Assembly: GCA_033064195.1 (NCBI GenBank)
Contig: JARBJD010000167.1
Location: forward strand, 62,001 to 126,000
Direction: 5' to 3'
DNA: 64,000 nucleotides
Source: Blattamonas nauphoetae
Lineage: Eukaryota > Preaxostyla > Oxymonadida
Shown: piece by piece, positions 1 to 10,619 of the stretch
Layout of the letters: each line of letters begins with the position of its first letter
How positions within the stretch are numbered: the first letter of the stretch is position 1
Notes under the pieces: generated by a model
What the model was told of the DNA's origin: nothing
What the model saw: the letters and a program-made list of their open reading frames with translations, nothing else
Database searches by the model: none
Position numbers and translations under genes: made by a program

Positions 1-448
1 GGTATTTGTCATTCACGAACTTCACAGTCATCGATCTGTAACTTTCGTACATTCAACATTTATCAGCATTCACCCAGCTTTATATCTCACCGGATCCCGC
101 CACTACCGATCGATATCGAACTCGCTTGAGTAAAGGAGTCCGAAGCGGAAGGATGCCGAGCTGAAGAAGGCTGGTCTCCAAGCGTCAGGCGAAGAGGCAT
201 CGTGAGCTGAAGAGCCGACCAAAAACGAGTAACAAAAGCGTTTGGTGATGGTTGAAGGCAAGCAGTTTGCGGATGGTCGACGAGATAGCAAAGAAAGGAC
301 CCTTGTTTGTGACTCGTCCGAAGACGATGCTAAAAATGGATGACATGGCAGAAACACACATATATCTCGGCCCAACCCGTCAGCACCTACCAACACCGAG
401 TACCACTCCCTCTTCAATCACCAATCTCCGAACGATCACTGAGGAGTA
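1..448. other. No gene recognised; left flank of Mutator-like element
   Basis: Short open frames on both strands here have no recognisable domain. The stretch lies immediately 5' of the decayed Mutator-like transposase and may be part of the same element. I could not find a terminal inverted repeat matching the sequence after 2,700. Confidence 0.3.
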
Positions 449-2694
449 TTGGTTCGAACTAGTTGTGGGATGAGCGGTTTCAATTCTTCAAACACAATGC
501 ATGACGAACAATTGGAGGAAGACTTAGAACTTGAGATCGACAACCAGCAAGTCTCTCTCCTTCCTCCCCCGGACACAGAGTACACTACGATGGATACAGC
601 GATCAAAGAAACAAAAACTTTGCTATTCAACATGGCTATGTACTTTCAGTGACGGGTGGGAAAATGAACAAAGAAAAGCCTACAGTGCATACACGCACCT
701 CACCGAAAGTCAATGCAACGTTCAGAAACCGCAGAGCAACAACAAAGAAAGTCGATGTCCGGAACTTGTCCGTTCAAAGTGTACGTGAGAAAAACAAAGA
801 AGGGACCTTTCGAACACATTGGAACGGTCAACATCATGATCATCCAAAGCCAACTACGATGGCGATGTACCACCAATGCCGTAGTCTTGATGAGGACCAA
901 GATATACTCGCAACAAAACTCCTTTCCGAAGGAGCTGTTGTGAAGGAGGTGGTGACCATTATCAACAAGGGAAGGGAAGTTCCGATTGCGCCCAAGGATA
1001 TGTCCAATCGCAGACAGGCTCTTGAAAAAGCTCGAAATGCAGGAAGACCCCCTATTCAAGTACTCCTGGACAATCTCGAACAAGAACATTGGATATACGT
1101 TGTGGAATACGAGCCAAATGGACCTCTCACGCATTTGTTTCTTGCACATCCAGATTCAATCACAAGATTTCAATTTGCTCCCACTGTGGTGTTTCTCGAT
1201 GCCACGGACAAAACAAACAAATATGGAATGCCTCTGCTTCATTTCTGCTCAAGGACGGCTACAGAAGATTGTTACACAGTTGCGTTCGCCTTCTTACGTG
1301 GCGAGGCAGAAAGTGACATATCTTGGGCGTTATCTCAGTTTCAGGAAAGAATTGGTTTTCGAAACACGTTTTGTATCCTTACAGACCGAGCGTTAGCACA
1401 GATAAATGCCATTCACAACGTCGTCCCAGAGATGAAGATTGTGCTTTGTCGCTTTCACCTGCTGGCTGCAGTGAAAGCCCACTTTTCTCAGTTAGTCGAT
1501 CTCGAAACACTCGATGATTTTATGACAGAATTCTCAAATACAATCGATCAGCCGTCAAAAACTCGGTTCGAAGCTGCGTTTTCAGAACTCGAGTCCAAAT
1601 ACAAATCAATTCCTCAAGGTTTTGAGTATCTTCGGAAAACATGGTGACCTTTCTCAATTCATTTCTGTAAGTTTGCAATCGATACGTTCACTCATCTCGG
1701 GCAGTATACAACATCACCGGCAGAAGGGCTCCACAGGGTGCTGAAGGCCTATATTCTCTCATCAAAATCGAAGATACCTTCAACACAGAGATGCATCTCG
1801 AATTATGTCGTCAATCAAGAAAATGAACTCAAGAGAAAAATCGAAACAGAAATATTTGGACAGCCAGGATACCTCCGTGATGTTCCCATTTTGAAGAAAC
1901 TTCTCGGTAAAGTATCTGTGGCTTGCTTACGATATCTTTACACCAACCTCAAAGCGATAAAAGCTCATCCAGAAGATCACTGCGATTGTAAAATCCATAC
2001 AACTCACCAATTACCTTGCAGATGCGTACTCTCAAAAACACTCCGAAAGTGACAAAAACTTACACTCCTTCATATAGGCCGATGTTGGTGGCTTCAAGCT
2101 TTTGACATCGATGTTGATTCCGAAAGTTCCTCTGATGCGGCTGGAATGCTTGAACCACTCACACAAAAAGAACTATATAAAGAGAAAAAAATCAAAGGAG
2201 GAAGCACGAAGGCTCAAGTACCTCGGGCCATTCGAATAGCCAAGAAGTTGGAAAAAAAACAGAAACCTTTCCCAAAGATTGATAACACAACAAATAAAAG
2301 GAACATTCCTCATCGACAAATCAGACCGCATTCTGTCCCGACCGCAATGACACAAATGGATCGAGAAGAAAGCGACACGAATTCCTTCCTCCTATGTCAC
2401 TTCTTATGCCATTCGATAAAAAGCGAAGCAGAGAATGGACGCGTTAGACAACATCGACTAGTTGACATCTTCGAAGGACCGTTATTCCCAAATTTATCAA
2501 ACAAACACTTCAGACATATTTGCGTTGAAAGTGTTTTTTTGGTGAAAGCGAGAGAGATTATAGTGAAGATGTATTGTGATCCGTCCGTTGCTTCTGTGGC
2601 TGAGATGTGTTGTTCAAAATGGATTGATCAACCCATGAATTTGTGTTTTGATGAAGACTTCGGTGAATTAGCATCTTTTTGGAAAACACCATGA
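449..2694 (+). mobile_element. Decayed Mutator-like (MULE, FAR1-type) DNA transposon transposase
   Basis: Four consecutive stretches on the plus strand together resemble a MULE transposase. About 600-850 there is a FAR1-like zinc region (a CPFKVYV block in one frame, then HDHPKP in another, so the frame changes here). The core at 850-1647 carries the MULE DDE pattern: FLDATDKTNKYGMPL, then FCILTDRA, then LCRFHLLAAV. After a stop at 1645-1647 a further stretch (1738-2052) carries SPAEGLHRVLKAY-type sequence across the break and a SWIM-like CDC...LPCRC cluster. The last open stretch, 2146-2694, is lysine-rich then unrecognised. At least three frame changes or stops interrupt it, so it is a dead copy of a plain DNA transposon. 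The family cuts and pastes using long terminal inverted repeats, which I could not locate. The FAR1/FHY3 transcription-factor lineage is related but would not show this decay. Confidence 0.75.
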
Positions 2695-2774
2695 GAAAAC
2701 GGCGTAAGAAGTGATTTTTTGTCAAAATACGTTTAAAATTGTGAAAAAATGGTGAATAATAACGGAAAACAGGA

Positions 2775-2876
2775 GGGGTCTGCACCAAGCTAGAATGGGG
2801 TCTGCCTCTAGCAATCTGGGGTCTGCCTCTAGATATCAGGGGTCTGCCTCTAGCTAAAATGGGGTCTGCCTCTCGA
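2775..2876. repeat. Five-unit tandem repeat, 21-22 bp, core GGGGTCTGCCTCTAG
   Basis: The block GGGGTCTGC starts at 2775, 2797, 2818, 2839 and 2861, so the spacing is 21-22 bp. The first unit reads GGGGTCTGCACC and the last ends in CTCTCG. The 6-7 bases between cores vary. It sits between the Mutator-like remnant and a Tc1-type fragment. Confidence 0.8.
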
Positions 2877-2878
2877 CA

Positions 2879-3064
2879 CTACCCTCTTGGACGTCCAGCG
2901 CGAGGTCGGTCGGCGAGGGTTTCATCAGATATCGGATCCTTGTGATGCTTTGAGAGGAATGATTGGATAGTTGATCTAGGAATTTGGAGCTGTTCGGCAA
3001 TTGAGACTTGAGTCGAACCCCCACGATGCAAGGCCAACGCGGCACCACGGTTTGCTAAATCCAT
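2879..3064 (-). pseudogene. Tc1/mariner-type transposase fragment, N-terminal HTH only
   Basis: The 61-residue minus-strand frame starts MDLANRGAALALHRGG and continues SIAEQLQIPRSTI, a helix-turn-helix typical of Tc1-like transposases. It ends with a GRPR-type basic motif (AGRPRG) that in the family links the two DNA-binding subdomains. A stop follows at once and no catalytic DDE/D part is present nearby, so this is a truncated piece of a plain DNA transposon. The tandem repeat at 2775-2876 abuts its broken end. Confidence 0.65.
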
Positions 3065-3227
3065 TTCTATTTTGTGACAGGTGATGAAAGAATGATGATG
3101 ATGAAATGTGACGAAATTAGGGCAGAACAGTGAAGTGACATGACATGCGAATCATGTTGGGATTCAATCTTTTACACCGCGTCAACTGTAGACAAGCAGG
3201 AGAAAGACATCAAGTCACCACCTAACT

Positions 3228-3827
3228 TCACAAGTGTCGGATAGCATGTTCAGGATTTCCCACCATGGAGGAGTTCACGGTTCCAGAGATCGCACTCTGC
3301 CGAGAACTTTTGTCCGTGACTGTATCTTCTGCTTCTGCAAACGAAAGAGATTGTGGATTGAGAGTGTTGATGATGTGAGGGATGATATTCGCTTTCACGA
3401 GGGCAAGTCGGTGTGGGGCAGAACAGTGGGCGAGTAGAGTTCTGAGCATCTTCATTGTTGAGGTGGTGATGATCTGACTGGGTGAGGAAATAAGCACCAG
3501 AACTGATTGGACGAAGTCTGGTAAAGAGTCAGCAGAGTCCGAAGTAAAGCAGCTGAGAAAAGCATCTGCAGACATTAGTAACCGTTGCGCCAAAGTGGTA
3601 AGAAATTTCACGGCTTTAGCTTCTCGATTCTCATCTAATGCAGGCTGGGACTTCACAGTGGCAACGAGAGACCGAAAGACAAGTGCATTTTCGTCTTGAG
3701 ATTCAATTGGATTGTATTGCCAATTCAGGAAAGCAGAACAATCGAATGAGAATGACAAATGCGGGGAGGGCGAACCAGAGGACGTCCGTTCAAGAGAGGA
3801 ATCAGTAGTATCGACTGAAGCTGTCAT
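3228..3827 (-). pseudogene. FLNW-family gene, 3'-truncated
   Basis: This is the N-terminal half of the family seen whole at 9275-10348 and 16110-17174. The start MTASVDTTDSS is followed by FLNW at about residue 34, VFRSLVATVKSQPALD, VQSVLVLISSPSQIITT and NPQSLSFAEAED. Similarity to the paralogues stops after the last motif (near 3,325 in the window) and about 30 unrelated residues follow to the stop. The whole C-terminal half (EKYI, MLRMEGIEDV, NNLLGMN) is missing. The usual length is about 357 aa; here it is 199. The family appears all-helical, has no signal peptide and no assigned function. The ATG is chosen because the conserved upstream motif lies 25 nt before it, as in the other copies. 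Confidence 0.8.
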
Positions 3828-3850
3828 TCGGATTGAGTCTGAGTCGAATC

Positions 3851-3862
3851 ACTCGTTATGGG
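3851..3862 (-). promoter_or_regulatory. FLNW upstream motif CCCATAACGAGT
   Basis: On the minus strand the core CCCATAACGA lies 25 nt before the ATG at 3827. The same core recurs before the other FLNW copies at the same distance, so it may be a core promoter or start-site element. Shared ancestry of the flanks is the alternative. Confidence 0.5.
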
Positions 3863-4139
3863 TCAGAACAATTCAAGAGAAACAATGAAAGTGAGATGAA
3901 ATAGACGTCCAAATGAAACAATAGTACTCAACCAACGAAGATGAAGATGATAAACGAATGAATGAATGAATGCGACATAGTCGGAAAACAGATAAAGTTT
4001 GGGACGAAAATCTTCGAGAATCCCGCACTGCGCGTTGTTGGTGGATCGACCATCTCATGAGCGACTGTGGCATCTGCTTCGAGTGAGATGCAAATCGTCC
4101 AACAAACGAGAGTGTGTGCATCAATCACAAAATGGTGCG

Positions 4140-5496
4140 GCTTCGGTTGAAGATGGGTGCCGCCGTGCCGAGTCGAAACGTCAATTTGGGATCAGACAGA
4201 GGTGGCAGCCACTCTTCACCATTCCCATCTTGAACCAATTGTCGGTCAGGAACGATTGCGGGACGATGTGGACAGGCGAGCCAGCCGTTCTGAGTCTCCA
4301 CAACTGAGCTCCTTTCTGTCTGCTCAGACCTCAACCAACCACAACGACGAGTGGGCAGCCATCCAACGCAAATGATTGCGAGACACGAAGGAGGGTGCAC
4401 TAACACAGTCCGCACAGAAGGCGTCGGCTGGAGATGAGCCTGGAGCAGACGACATTGAGGGATTGGTGGTGAAATGGCCGTTCAATAAAAAATGATGTCT
4501 GCAACAGCTCGGATGCTTTGGAGGGAAGGTGAGTGATGTTTGAGCAGAACCATCTTCACCGCTTGGTGACAATTTGTGGGTGTTCAGGACGATCCAGATT
4601 GTAACAAGGCACTCGCTGCAACCTCCTTCATGATTGTATCCAGCTGTGCTTCGAGAGTGACTTCCGAGTCTTCCATCTTCATTGTTCAAAGAAGGATCTT
4701 CATCCAAACAGGGTGAGACTGGAAGGGGCAGACGCGCTGACGAGGAACCCGCCTCCACGCTCAGCGGGACAATCAGCAAAGCTGCACACTTCGAGGACGA
4801 TACTCGCGTTGGGTGAATTGTGGTTTTCAACGAAGACGCTTCCACCGTCTCCACTCTCTGAGCAATCCGTGAAGAGACATCTGGAGAGTTTGATGTCGCG
4901 ACAATCTTGGAAGAAGAGAGAACCTCCATTTTGAGCATGACAGATGCCGAAAGCGTAGTTCTTGATGATGACAGTGGCAGAGGAGGCATGAAGGAATGCT
5001 CCATCTCCATCTGTGGTCAGAGTTGCGAGATGCTGGCGAAAATCTCCTCCTTCTGGCTCCATTCTCAAAAGGCCTCATTCGAGGAGACAACACGAACAGC
5101 CGGAGTAGTGAAGGCAGGAGAAACGAGGACTCGTCAGGAAAACTGTGCCGTTCGACTGGAGGAACGGTTGAGTGAGGAGGTGTCCTTGTGAAATGATCAC
5201 TCCTCTCATCAGATGGAACGTGCCAGAATCATCAACAACGATCGTTGGATGGGTTCGATCAGAATTGATGAGAAAAGCGATATCAGACAGAGACAACTGC
5301 CCACCTCAAATTATTGCGAAGAGAGGACCGGACGTCGAGGTGGTCTGTGCGATGAGTGGGTGAGAGCGACCCATGAGTCCCGTGAGTTCAAGCATGCTTT
5401 CATCGGCAACGAGTGGAGGGAGACAAAGCGGGTGATCGGACGATGTTGAGAGATGAACGCTGAAATGAGAGGAACGCTCACTCATTCTTTGCTGAA
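4140..5496 (-). pseudogene. Broken Pmp-like beta-helix gene, cassette copy A
   Basis: The minus strand encodes beta-helix repeats: CHAQNGGSLFFQDCRDIKL, SRCLFTDCSESGDGGSVF and FADCPAERGGGFLV. The GG-[SGF]-[LVF] turns followed by asparagine- or cysteine-rich rungs are typical of polymorphic-outer-membrane-like right-handed beta-helices. Open stretches are 4700-5068, 5075-5296 and, upstream, 5306-5900. A TGA at 5306-5308 interrupts the same frame, and the frame after SSLTLFG ends near 4,700. It is almost identical to 11771-13126, which carries the same TGA. The N-terminal side (STLLCFGNTAFG, IVDKDGTQDAHP) continues to about 5,900, where a minisatellite begins. The intact family proteins are secreted or membrane-anchored surface proteins; this copy looks non-functional. 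Confidence 0.65.
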
Positions 5497-5900
5497 GGAT
5501 GTCGATGAATTGCTGCTCAGTGAGTGCGCCTGGAGAATGCAAGACTAGACTGTATAAATCGTCCTCATGGACGAAATTGGCATATGTGATCGGATGTGCA
5601 TCTTGAGTTCCATCTTTATCCACAATCGATGGTGTTGCACTGGATGAACAAATCGAATCAGAGTTGAGAACGACGAAGGACGCTCCAACAAGATGGATGT
5701 CATTCGCAGAAGTGGTTCCAAAAGCAGTGTTCCCAAAACACAAAAGAGTCGATGGCTTGAACGTGTCTGGTTGTGTGAGGACAGTTTTGATCGCACCAGC
5801 ACTGCCTGTGAGTGATGAACAGGAAGAGAAACACGCGTTGATCAGCAGGCTGGCAGAATTGAAACTGTCAATGGGTGCGTGCGGGCATGCTTCGAATGAC
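5497..5900 (-). pseudogene. Upstream part of Pmp-like copy A, not shared with copy B
   Basis: The same minus-strand frame as the cassette continues upstream with beta-helix-like sequence (TLLCFGNTAFGTTSANDI, LVGASFVVLNSDS). Here it diverges completely from copy B, whose upstream sequence at 13127-13318 is unrelated. Copy A therefore keeps more of the original gene. No start codon with a signal peptide was found because the minisatellite at 5930 interrupts the sequence. Confidence 0.5.
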
Positions 5901-5929
5901 CAACAACCAGCACGTGCCACGCAGAGCGT

Positions 5930-6075
5930 GGTGAGGGAGAGGCAGAGGGGAGTGGGAGTGTGTGGGTGGTGAGGGAGAGGCAGAGGGGAGTGGGAGGGTG
6001 AGGGTGGTGAGGGAGAGGCAGAGGGGAGTGGGAGGGTGTGGGTGGTGAGGGAGAGGCAGAGAGGAGTGGGATGGT
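5930..6075. repeat. G-rich minisatellite, about 38-bp unit (locus 1)
   Basis: Tandem copies of a unit close to GTGAGGGAGAGGCAGAGGGG followed by AGTGGGAGGGTGTGGGTG. About four units are present. The same unit forms larger arrays at 52050-52372 and 54476-54972. The long proline/serine-rich frames that cross it on the minus strand are artefacts of the repeat. Confidence 0.85.
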
Positions 6076-6118
6076 GTGAGTGGCGACGGAGCAGGGATGG
6101 AGATCGGGTTGGAATTGG

Positions 6119-6220
6119 CACGAGCTGGCGTGTCTCGGGATGACGAAAGGGAAAGGTCCGTCTGCGTCTGGTGGCGTCCAAAGGCGATGAGGGAAATGCA
6201 CTGAGATGGAAATTGGGGTG
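6119..6220. repeat. Dispersed duplicate block, partner of 11509-11605
   Basis: About 100 bp starting GCACGAGCTGGCGTGTCTCG is repeated with a few mismatches at 11509-11605. In this locus it follows the Pmp cassette; in the other it precedes it. The duplication history therefore includes a rearrangement. No coding meaning is evident. Confidence 0.7.
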
Positions 6221-6561
6221 GGAAAGGAGTGACATTGCTGTGCGAATATTGATCGAGTTGGTGTCGTTCATTCCCACACCAATCCGCCCTGTCAATCGTC
6301 AGGCAGACAATGCACAAATCAAAACCGACAATCCAACCAATAAAAAGAGGATTTGAAGTGCGTCCAGTCTGGTGGAGAGGGTGGAGTCAGTCGCACATCA
6401 GCTCGAGAATTGTTCGTGATTGGTCAATCACTTTTCAAAATCAAGAGAGCGAGAGAGTGGTGTTGAAACTGGGAGAGAACGAGGAAGAGGGTGGAAGGTG
6501 GTTGAGAGTGGAGAGCGAAGCGTGTTGTTCTGTTCGTGTCTTCGCTGGTTCTTCTTGGATT

Positions 6562-6840
6562 CTATTCGTGTTCCGGAAGGGTCATGCTTCGCTGGCTCCA
6601 GACTCCGAACCGATCCATTGACTTCAGATCACGAAGATCGAGATGTGGAGGAAGACGTTCAGGACAGAGTTGGGTGATGTGTTGGAGGAAGATCATCGTT
6701 GTGTTGGTGAAGATCTGACCAGCCGACGAAATGAGCACCACAATCGACGGAACGGTGTCTGTCGAAGATGTATTAGCGAACGAGGCAAGGTGACTGAAGA
6801 GAGTGAGTGGAACAGCGATTCGTCGGATCATCACTCGCAC
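6562..6840 (-). pseudogene. Degenerate FLNW-family remnant
   Basis: The minus-strand frame contains SIVVLISSAGQIFTNTTMIF followed by a short helix and a CPE block. This matches the family segment IVVLISSPSQIITTAAMKML at the same relative position. Nothing else of the family can be recognised upstream or downstream, so this is an old fragment. Sequence around it (6,850-7,430) contains only short frames without known motifs. Confidence 0.45.
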
Positions 6841-6849
6841 AGCTAATCC

Positions 6850-7560
6850 ACATCACAAAATACATCGCTTGGAGAGGAATTTCGGAGAAGTCGGAGTTTA
6901 AATTTCTTCCTCCCTTTTCAAGTGGGAGATATTTGTGGATGGCATCACCAGAGAAGATCCGGACAACTCTCTCGGGGATCGACTTCCAATGTCGCAGAGA
7001 ATGTGTTCCTCGAAGTGGAATACGAAGGGACACTCGAATGTTATGATATCATACTTGTACAGGTGGAGGATCTCGTTGTCGTTTGATTTCACTTCTCGGC
7101 TGATGACTTTTGGGTGATTTCTGACCCACCAGAGGAATGTCCGTGCTTCAAAACTGCCCACTGTTCAGAAACATGTCCTGTCTCGAAGAAATAAACGTCC
7201 TCCAACATCAAAATGGGAATCGGGAAGAATCCATCGTTGTCGTGTCGTGTGTGGAAGAGGGGGAGATCCGAGCTGATCGAGTGGCATTTGAAGGGGAAGC
7301 TGTTTGAACATTCTTGATCCATTGCGTTCCCATCTGTTGCGAGAATGAGCAATGGAGTGTTTTCAACATGGATGTGTTTGAAGGGACCAGTGGGATCAGG
7401 AGAGCGACCACTGAACGAAGTTGACTATTGAACAACATTTCGAATGCTCGATTCAAGCCCACCACATGACTGTGCAAAACTTGTCAAAGAGTCCATCGAT
7501 GGATCCGCCAGACCCTTTCTGTGCGGAGCAGCCAATGAACCACGCGGGATGGAACGATTG
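6850..7560. other. No gene recognised
   Basis: Only short overlapping frames are present. A minus-strand stretch (6898-7161) reads like protein (KYDIITFECPFVFHFEEHIL) but has no domain I recognise and no plausible start. It may be decayed coding sequence. Confidence 0.3.
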
Positions 7561-7581
7561 AGAGCCAAAATTGATGTTTCC

Positions 7582-8169
7582 TCACCCAAACAGGGTGAGA
7601 CTGGAAGCGGCAGACGTGTTGATGATGAACCCGCCTCCACGCTCAGCGGGACAATCAGCAAAGCTGCACACTTCGAGGACGATACTCGCGTTGGGTGAAT
7701 TGTGGTTTTCAACGAAGATGCTTCCACCGTCTCGATTCGCTGAGCAATCCGTGAAGAGACATCTGGAGAGTTCAGACACATTCCAACTCGTCCACAACTG
7801 CCGAAGATCGTCCTCATCCAACCTGCCCATCCCGACAACCCCATCCACAACGACGATCGAGGAAGCGACGACGCCGATCGGATGATTGGAGAAGTCAGAG
7901 GTTGGGAATGAGAAGGGAGTGGTGAAGACGAAGTTCTGGTCGGGTGTGCATTCCGAAGCGAGGATCATTCGGTCGACAGTCAGCATCGATTCGTCGGTCT
8001 CGCTGATGTCAGCGCAGACGAGAAGATGGTCGTGCTCTTCGTCATCAATTTCAATTGTTTGGGTCCAAATTAATGGTTGCTCGTGAGTGGCCAGGGATGG
8101 TTCTCGGGAGAGGGTGACGACGAGGATTCGAGAATGGTCGGTCTGAACGAACGGCTCAAATCGGAACAT
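7582..8169 (-). pseudogene. Chimeric frame ending in a third Pmp-like cassette (copy C)
   Basis: The C-terminal third (about 7585-7772) matches copies A and B closely (CLFTDCSANRDGGSIF, CSFADCPAERGGGF) and ends at the same SSLTLFG stop. The upstream two thirds (SRILVVTLSREPSL, PIGVVASSIVVVDGVVGMGR) are unrelated to the beta-helix copies and not recognised. The join lies near 7,772, after the residues TSWNV. I read this as a recombination junction between two decayed genes rather than a working fusion. Confidence 0.5.
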
Positions 8170-8990
8170 TTGGATTCAACAAGTGAGAGCATCCAAAGTT
8201 CGTTCGAAACTGACTCATCCCAAAACCATCCTCCAAACACATGCAGCTGCTGATCAACCAGGATCATCGCTGGCCTCTTCACTCCAGCCAGCATCTCCTC
8301 ACCCTCACTCAGCCAAACAAGCACTGTCCATCCATTTCGTTCCATTCAGAGCTGCCACAGGTCATTCAGTCTGTTCTCCTCCCCATTCCAGTCCATCCCG
8401 TGTCCATCAAACACGAACAGACTCTCAGCGTGTTCCCTGAGTGACGTGTCTTCGATCAATTTTGTTGCTTCAAGACAGTGTCTGTGTCCTGTTCCACGAG
8501 TCGATTGTCAGGACAATGGAATGTATGTCGTTCAAGAGCAGTTGTCGTCGCTCCTTCCGATGAACACCCACAATCAGCCAAATGCGGAGACACTGCGGTG
8601 GTGGATGCGGGGTGTGGGAACTCCATCGATGGAGTTGGAGACGAGCGTGGATGTTGGTGGGGATCGAGGGAGATCTTCATCAAGTGGCCAGCAATCGTCC
8701 CACTGTCCACTCAGCCGAAGAGATCGAACGTGAGCCGTGGTGAGAGGTTGAGTCGCAGCTGATGATTGATGCAAGGGCGACAAGGGTGTGTCGCAAGGGA
8801 GGGCGTGTTACACGCTGTCTTTCATTGGACGATGGGATGTTCTCGTCAATTTGGTCTTTCGTGGTCGTGCCGCCTTGGCCAGCATCGTCGAAATCAACGA
8901 GAACACTCTCGTCGACTCCATTTGTGCTGAGTCCTTTCGCATGGCCTCCAAATCCGAACCACAACCAACTCGACGTTGGCACATCCAAGT
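8070..8990 (-). pseudogene. Kelch-like repeat remnant
   Basis: Two minus-strand stretches in different frames have the kelch blade pattern. One reads AMILVDQQLHVFGGWFWDE then NELWMLSL (8070-8345). The other reads WLWFGFGGHAKGLS, VDESVLVDFDDAG and RPPLRHTLVALAS (8680-8988). A third, less clear blade may lie at 8456-8710. Frame changes separate the blades. In intact proteins the domain forms a beta-propeller used for protein binding. The call rests on pattern only. Confidence 0.35.
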
Positions 8991-9274
8991 TGTGTAAGCA
9001 CGAGGGAGGGGAAGAGAGCGGCAGGGGAATGTCGTGAAAGAACGTAGAACAATGTCGGGAGGGGTTGGATCAGAGACAGGAAGAGGTGTGAAGGTTGGAG
9101 CGAGAGATGATGGTTGGGCAATCCGCGGTGTGTTGATGGATCGACCAGAATCAAGATTGGAGAGATGAGATGACGTGGGGAAGATGGAGGCTGTCACAAT
9201 CGCAATAATAAAAATGGGTGTTGTCCAAAAGAAGTCAGAACCAGTTGTGAAGATTCGCTGGTTCTTGTCTGCTT

Positions 9275-10348
9275 CTATCGACGCTGCGGAGCGTTCATGC
9301 CCAGCAAGTTGTTCCATGTGATCGAGTATGTAACAATAAATTTGCTGGAGTACTCGCTTTTGTCGTTTAGTAGTTTTTGTTCTGTCACATCTTCGATGCC
9401 CTCCATTCTCAACATTCGATGCACTGTCTTCCCCATCTGTTGTGTTTCTCCCCCTGTTCTGTTCCATTCCCGCTGGGCATCGATCATTGAATACAGAAAA
9501 TACCAGATTGACTCTTCAGTTTCAAAGAATGTCAGACAACTGGGAATCGTGAAAAAGACTGGCATATGAAGGACAACCTTCATTGTCGGTTGATAATAAG
9601 GACATATTCGGAGTAAGTGGGCGAGGAGGGTCAGAAAATAACCAGATTGGTCTCCATCGATGATCGAAGAGCGGTTCACACACAAATGCCAAATATACTT
9701 CTCCGAAGGAATGAGAACTTGCTGCAAAATCGTCTCCCGAACAGCTTGTTGTTCATTGATATCTTGAACTCCGAGTTGTTTCAGACTAGACGGAGTTGAG
9801 AGCCACACAAACCAGCGGATTGTTTTCATGAGGTTGATGTGGATTTGTTTTGTTTCTACAAAGGAAAGAGACTGTGGATTGAGAATGTTGATGAGCAGAG
9901 GGATCAGATCAGCCTGGACCAGAGGATAGCGAACTCCAGCTGAACACTGATAGATCAGAAAGTCGAGCATCTTTATTGTTGCAGCGGTGATGATCTGGCT
10001 GGGTGATGAAAGGAGCACCACTATAGACTGTACGAAGCATGTCACTGATTCATCAGCATTTGATCCAAGGCTGCGGAGAAAAGAATCCATTGGTTCTTCA
10101 TCATCCGGAACCACAGATTCGAGAAATTCCACAGCTTTCGCTTCCAGAGAGTCATTCAGTGCAGGATATACCTTCACAGTCGCAACAAGAGATCGAAATA
10201 TAACTGCCTTTTCGGATTCAGATTCGTCTGGATTGTACGTCCAATTCAGGAACGGTGAGCAATCCATTGAGAGTGGAAATTGAGGGGAGGACAAATCAGA
10301 GTGTGCTTGACTTGAGGAAGTATCTGGTTTCTTGCTAATCTCTGTCAT
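9275..10348 (-). CDS. FLNW-family protein, whole copy (357 aa)
   Basis: The function is unknown. The protein starts MTEISKKPDTSSSQ, has a Ser/Thr-rich N-terminus, then MDCSPFLNW (about residues 28-36), VIFRSLVATVKVYPALND, FVQSIVVLLSSPSQIITAAT, LNPQSLSFVE, SEKYIWHLCVNRSSIIDGD, MPVFFTIPSCLTFFE, MLRMEGIEDV and a C-terminal NNLLGMN. The pattern of short amphipathic helices suggests an ARM/HEAT-like solenoid, which is inference. There is no signal peptide or membrane segment. A longer frame opens at 10621, but the start at 10348 is chosen because all paralogues begin there and the CCCATAACGA motif lies 25 nt upstream. Stop is TAG. It is one of three whole copies in this zone, all on the minus strand. 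Confidence 0.85.
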   Translation of the reverse strand: MTEISKKPDTSSSQAHSDLSSPQFPLSMDCSPFLNWTYNPDESESEKAVIFRSLVATVKVYPALNDSLEAKAVEFLESVVPDDEEPMDSFLRSLGSNADESVTCFVQSIVVLLSSPSQIITAATIKMLDFLIYQCSAGVRYPLVQADLIPLLINILNPQSLSFVETKQIHINLMKTIRWFVWLSTPSSLKQLGVQDINEQQAVRETILQQVLIPSEKYIWHLCVNRSSIIDGDQSGYFLTLLAHLLRICPYYQPTMKVVLHMPVFFTIPSCLTFFETEESIWYFLYSMIDAQREWNRTGGETQQMGKTVHRMLRMEGIEDVTEQKLLNDKSEYSSKFIVTYSITWNNLLGMNAPQRR

Positions 10349-10371
10349 TTCTTTGGATTCAGTCAAACAAT

Positions 10372-10383
10372 ACTCGTTATGGG
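10372..10383 (-). promoter_or_regulatory. FLNW upstream motif CCCATAACGAGT
   Basis: The core lies 25 nt before the ATG at 10348, the same spacing as in most paralogues. About 100 bp further upstream is also similar among copies, so conservation of the motif alone is not proof of function. Confidence 0.5.
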
Positions 10384-10619
10384 TCGGGTCAAACAAAAAT
10401 GAAAGAAAGAATGTGAGATGAAATTGGTGTCCAAAGGAAGAACTAGATGCAACCAACGAAGACTGGCGCAATGAGTGAACGAAGAGACAGTGAGTGAACG
10501 AGACTTCAAGTATATAGGCATCAACTCGTCGGAGAACAGAGTGTGGGCGATGTGCATACCGTGAATGCAGATGAACAGATTCAGACATCATGCTTCGTTG
10601 TTCGACATTGATATCATTC

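Noticed and set aside
5842-6317. Long proline/serine/leucine-rich frames on the minus strand
   Set aside because: They are translations of the 38-bp minisatellite in three frames; the same happens at 51879-52400 and 54287-55153.
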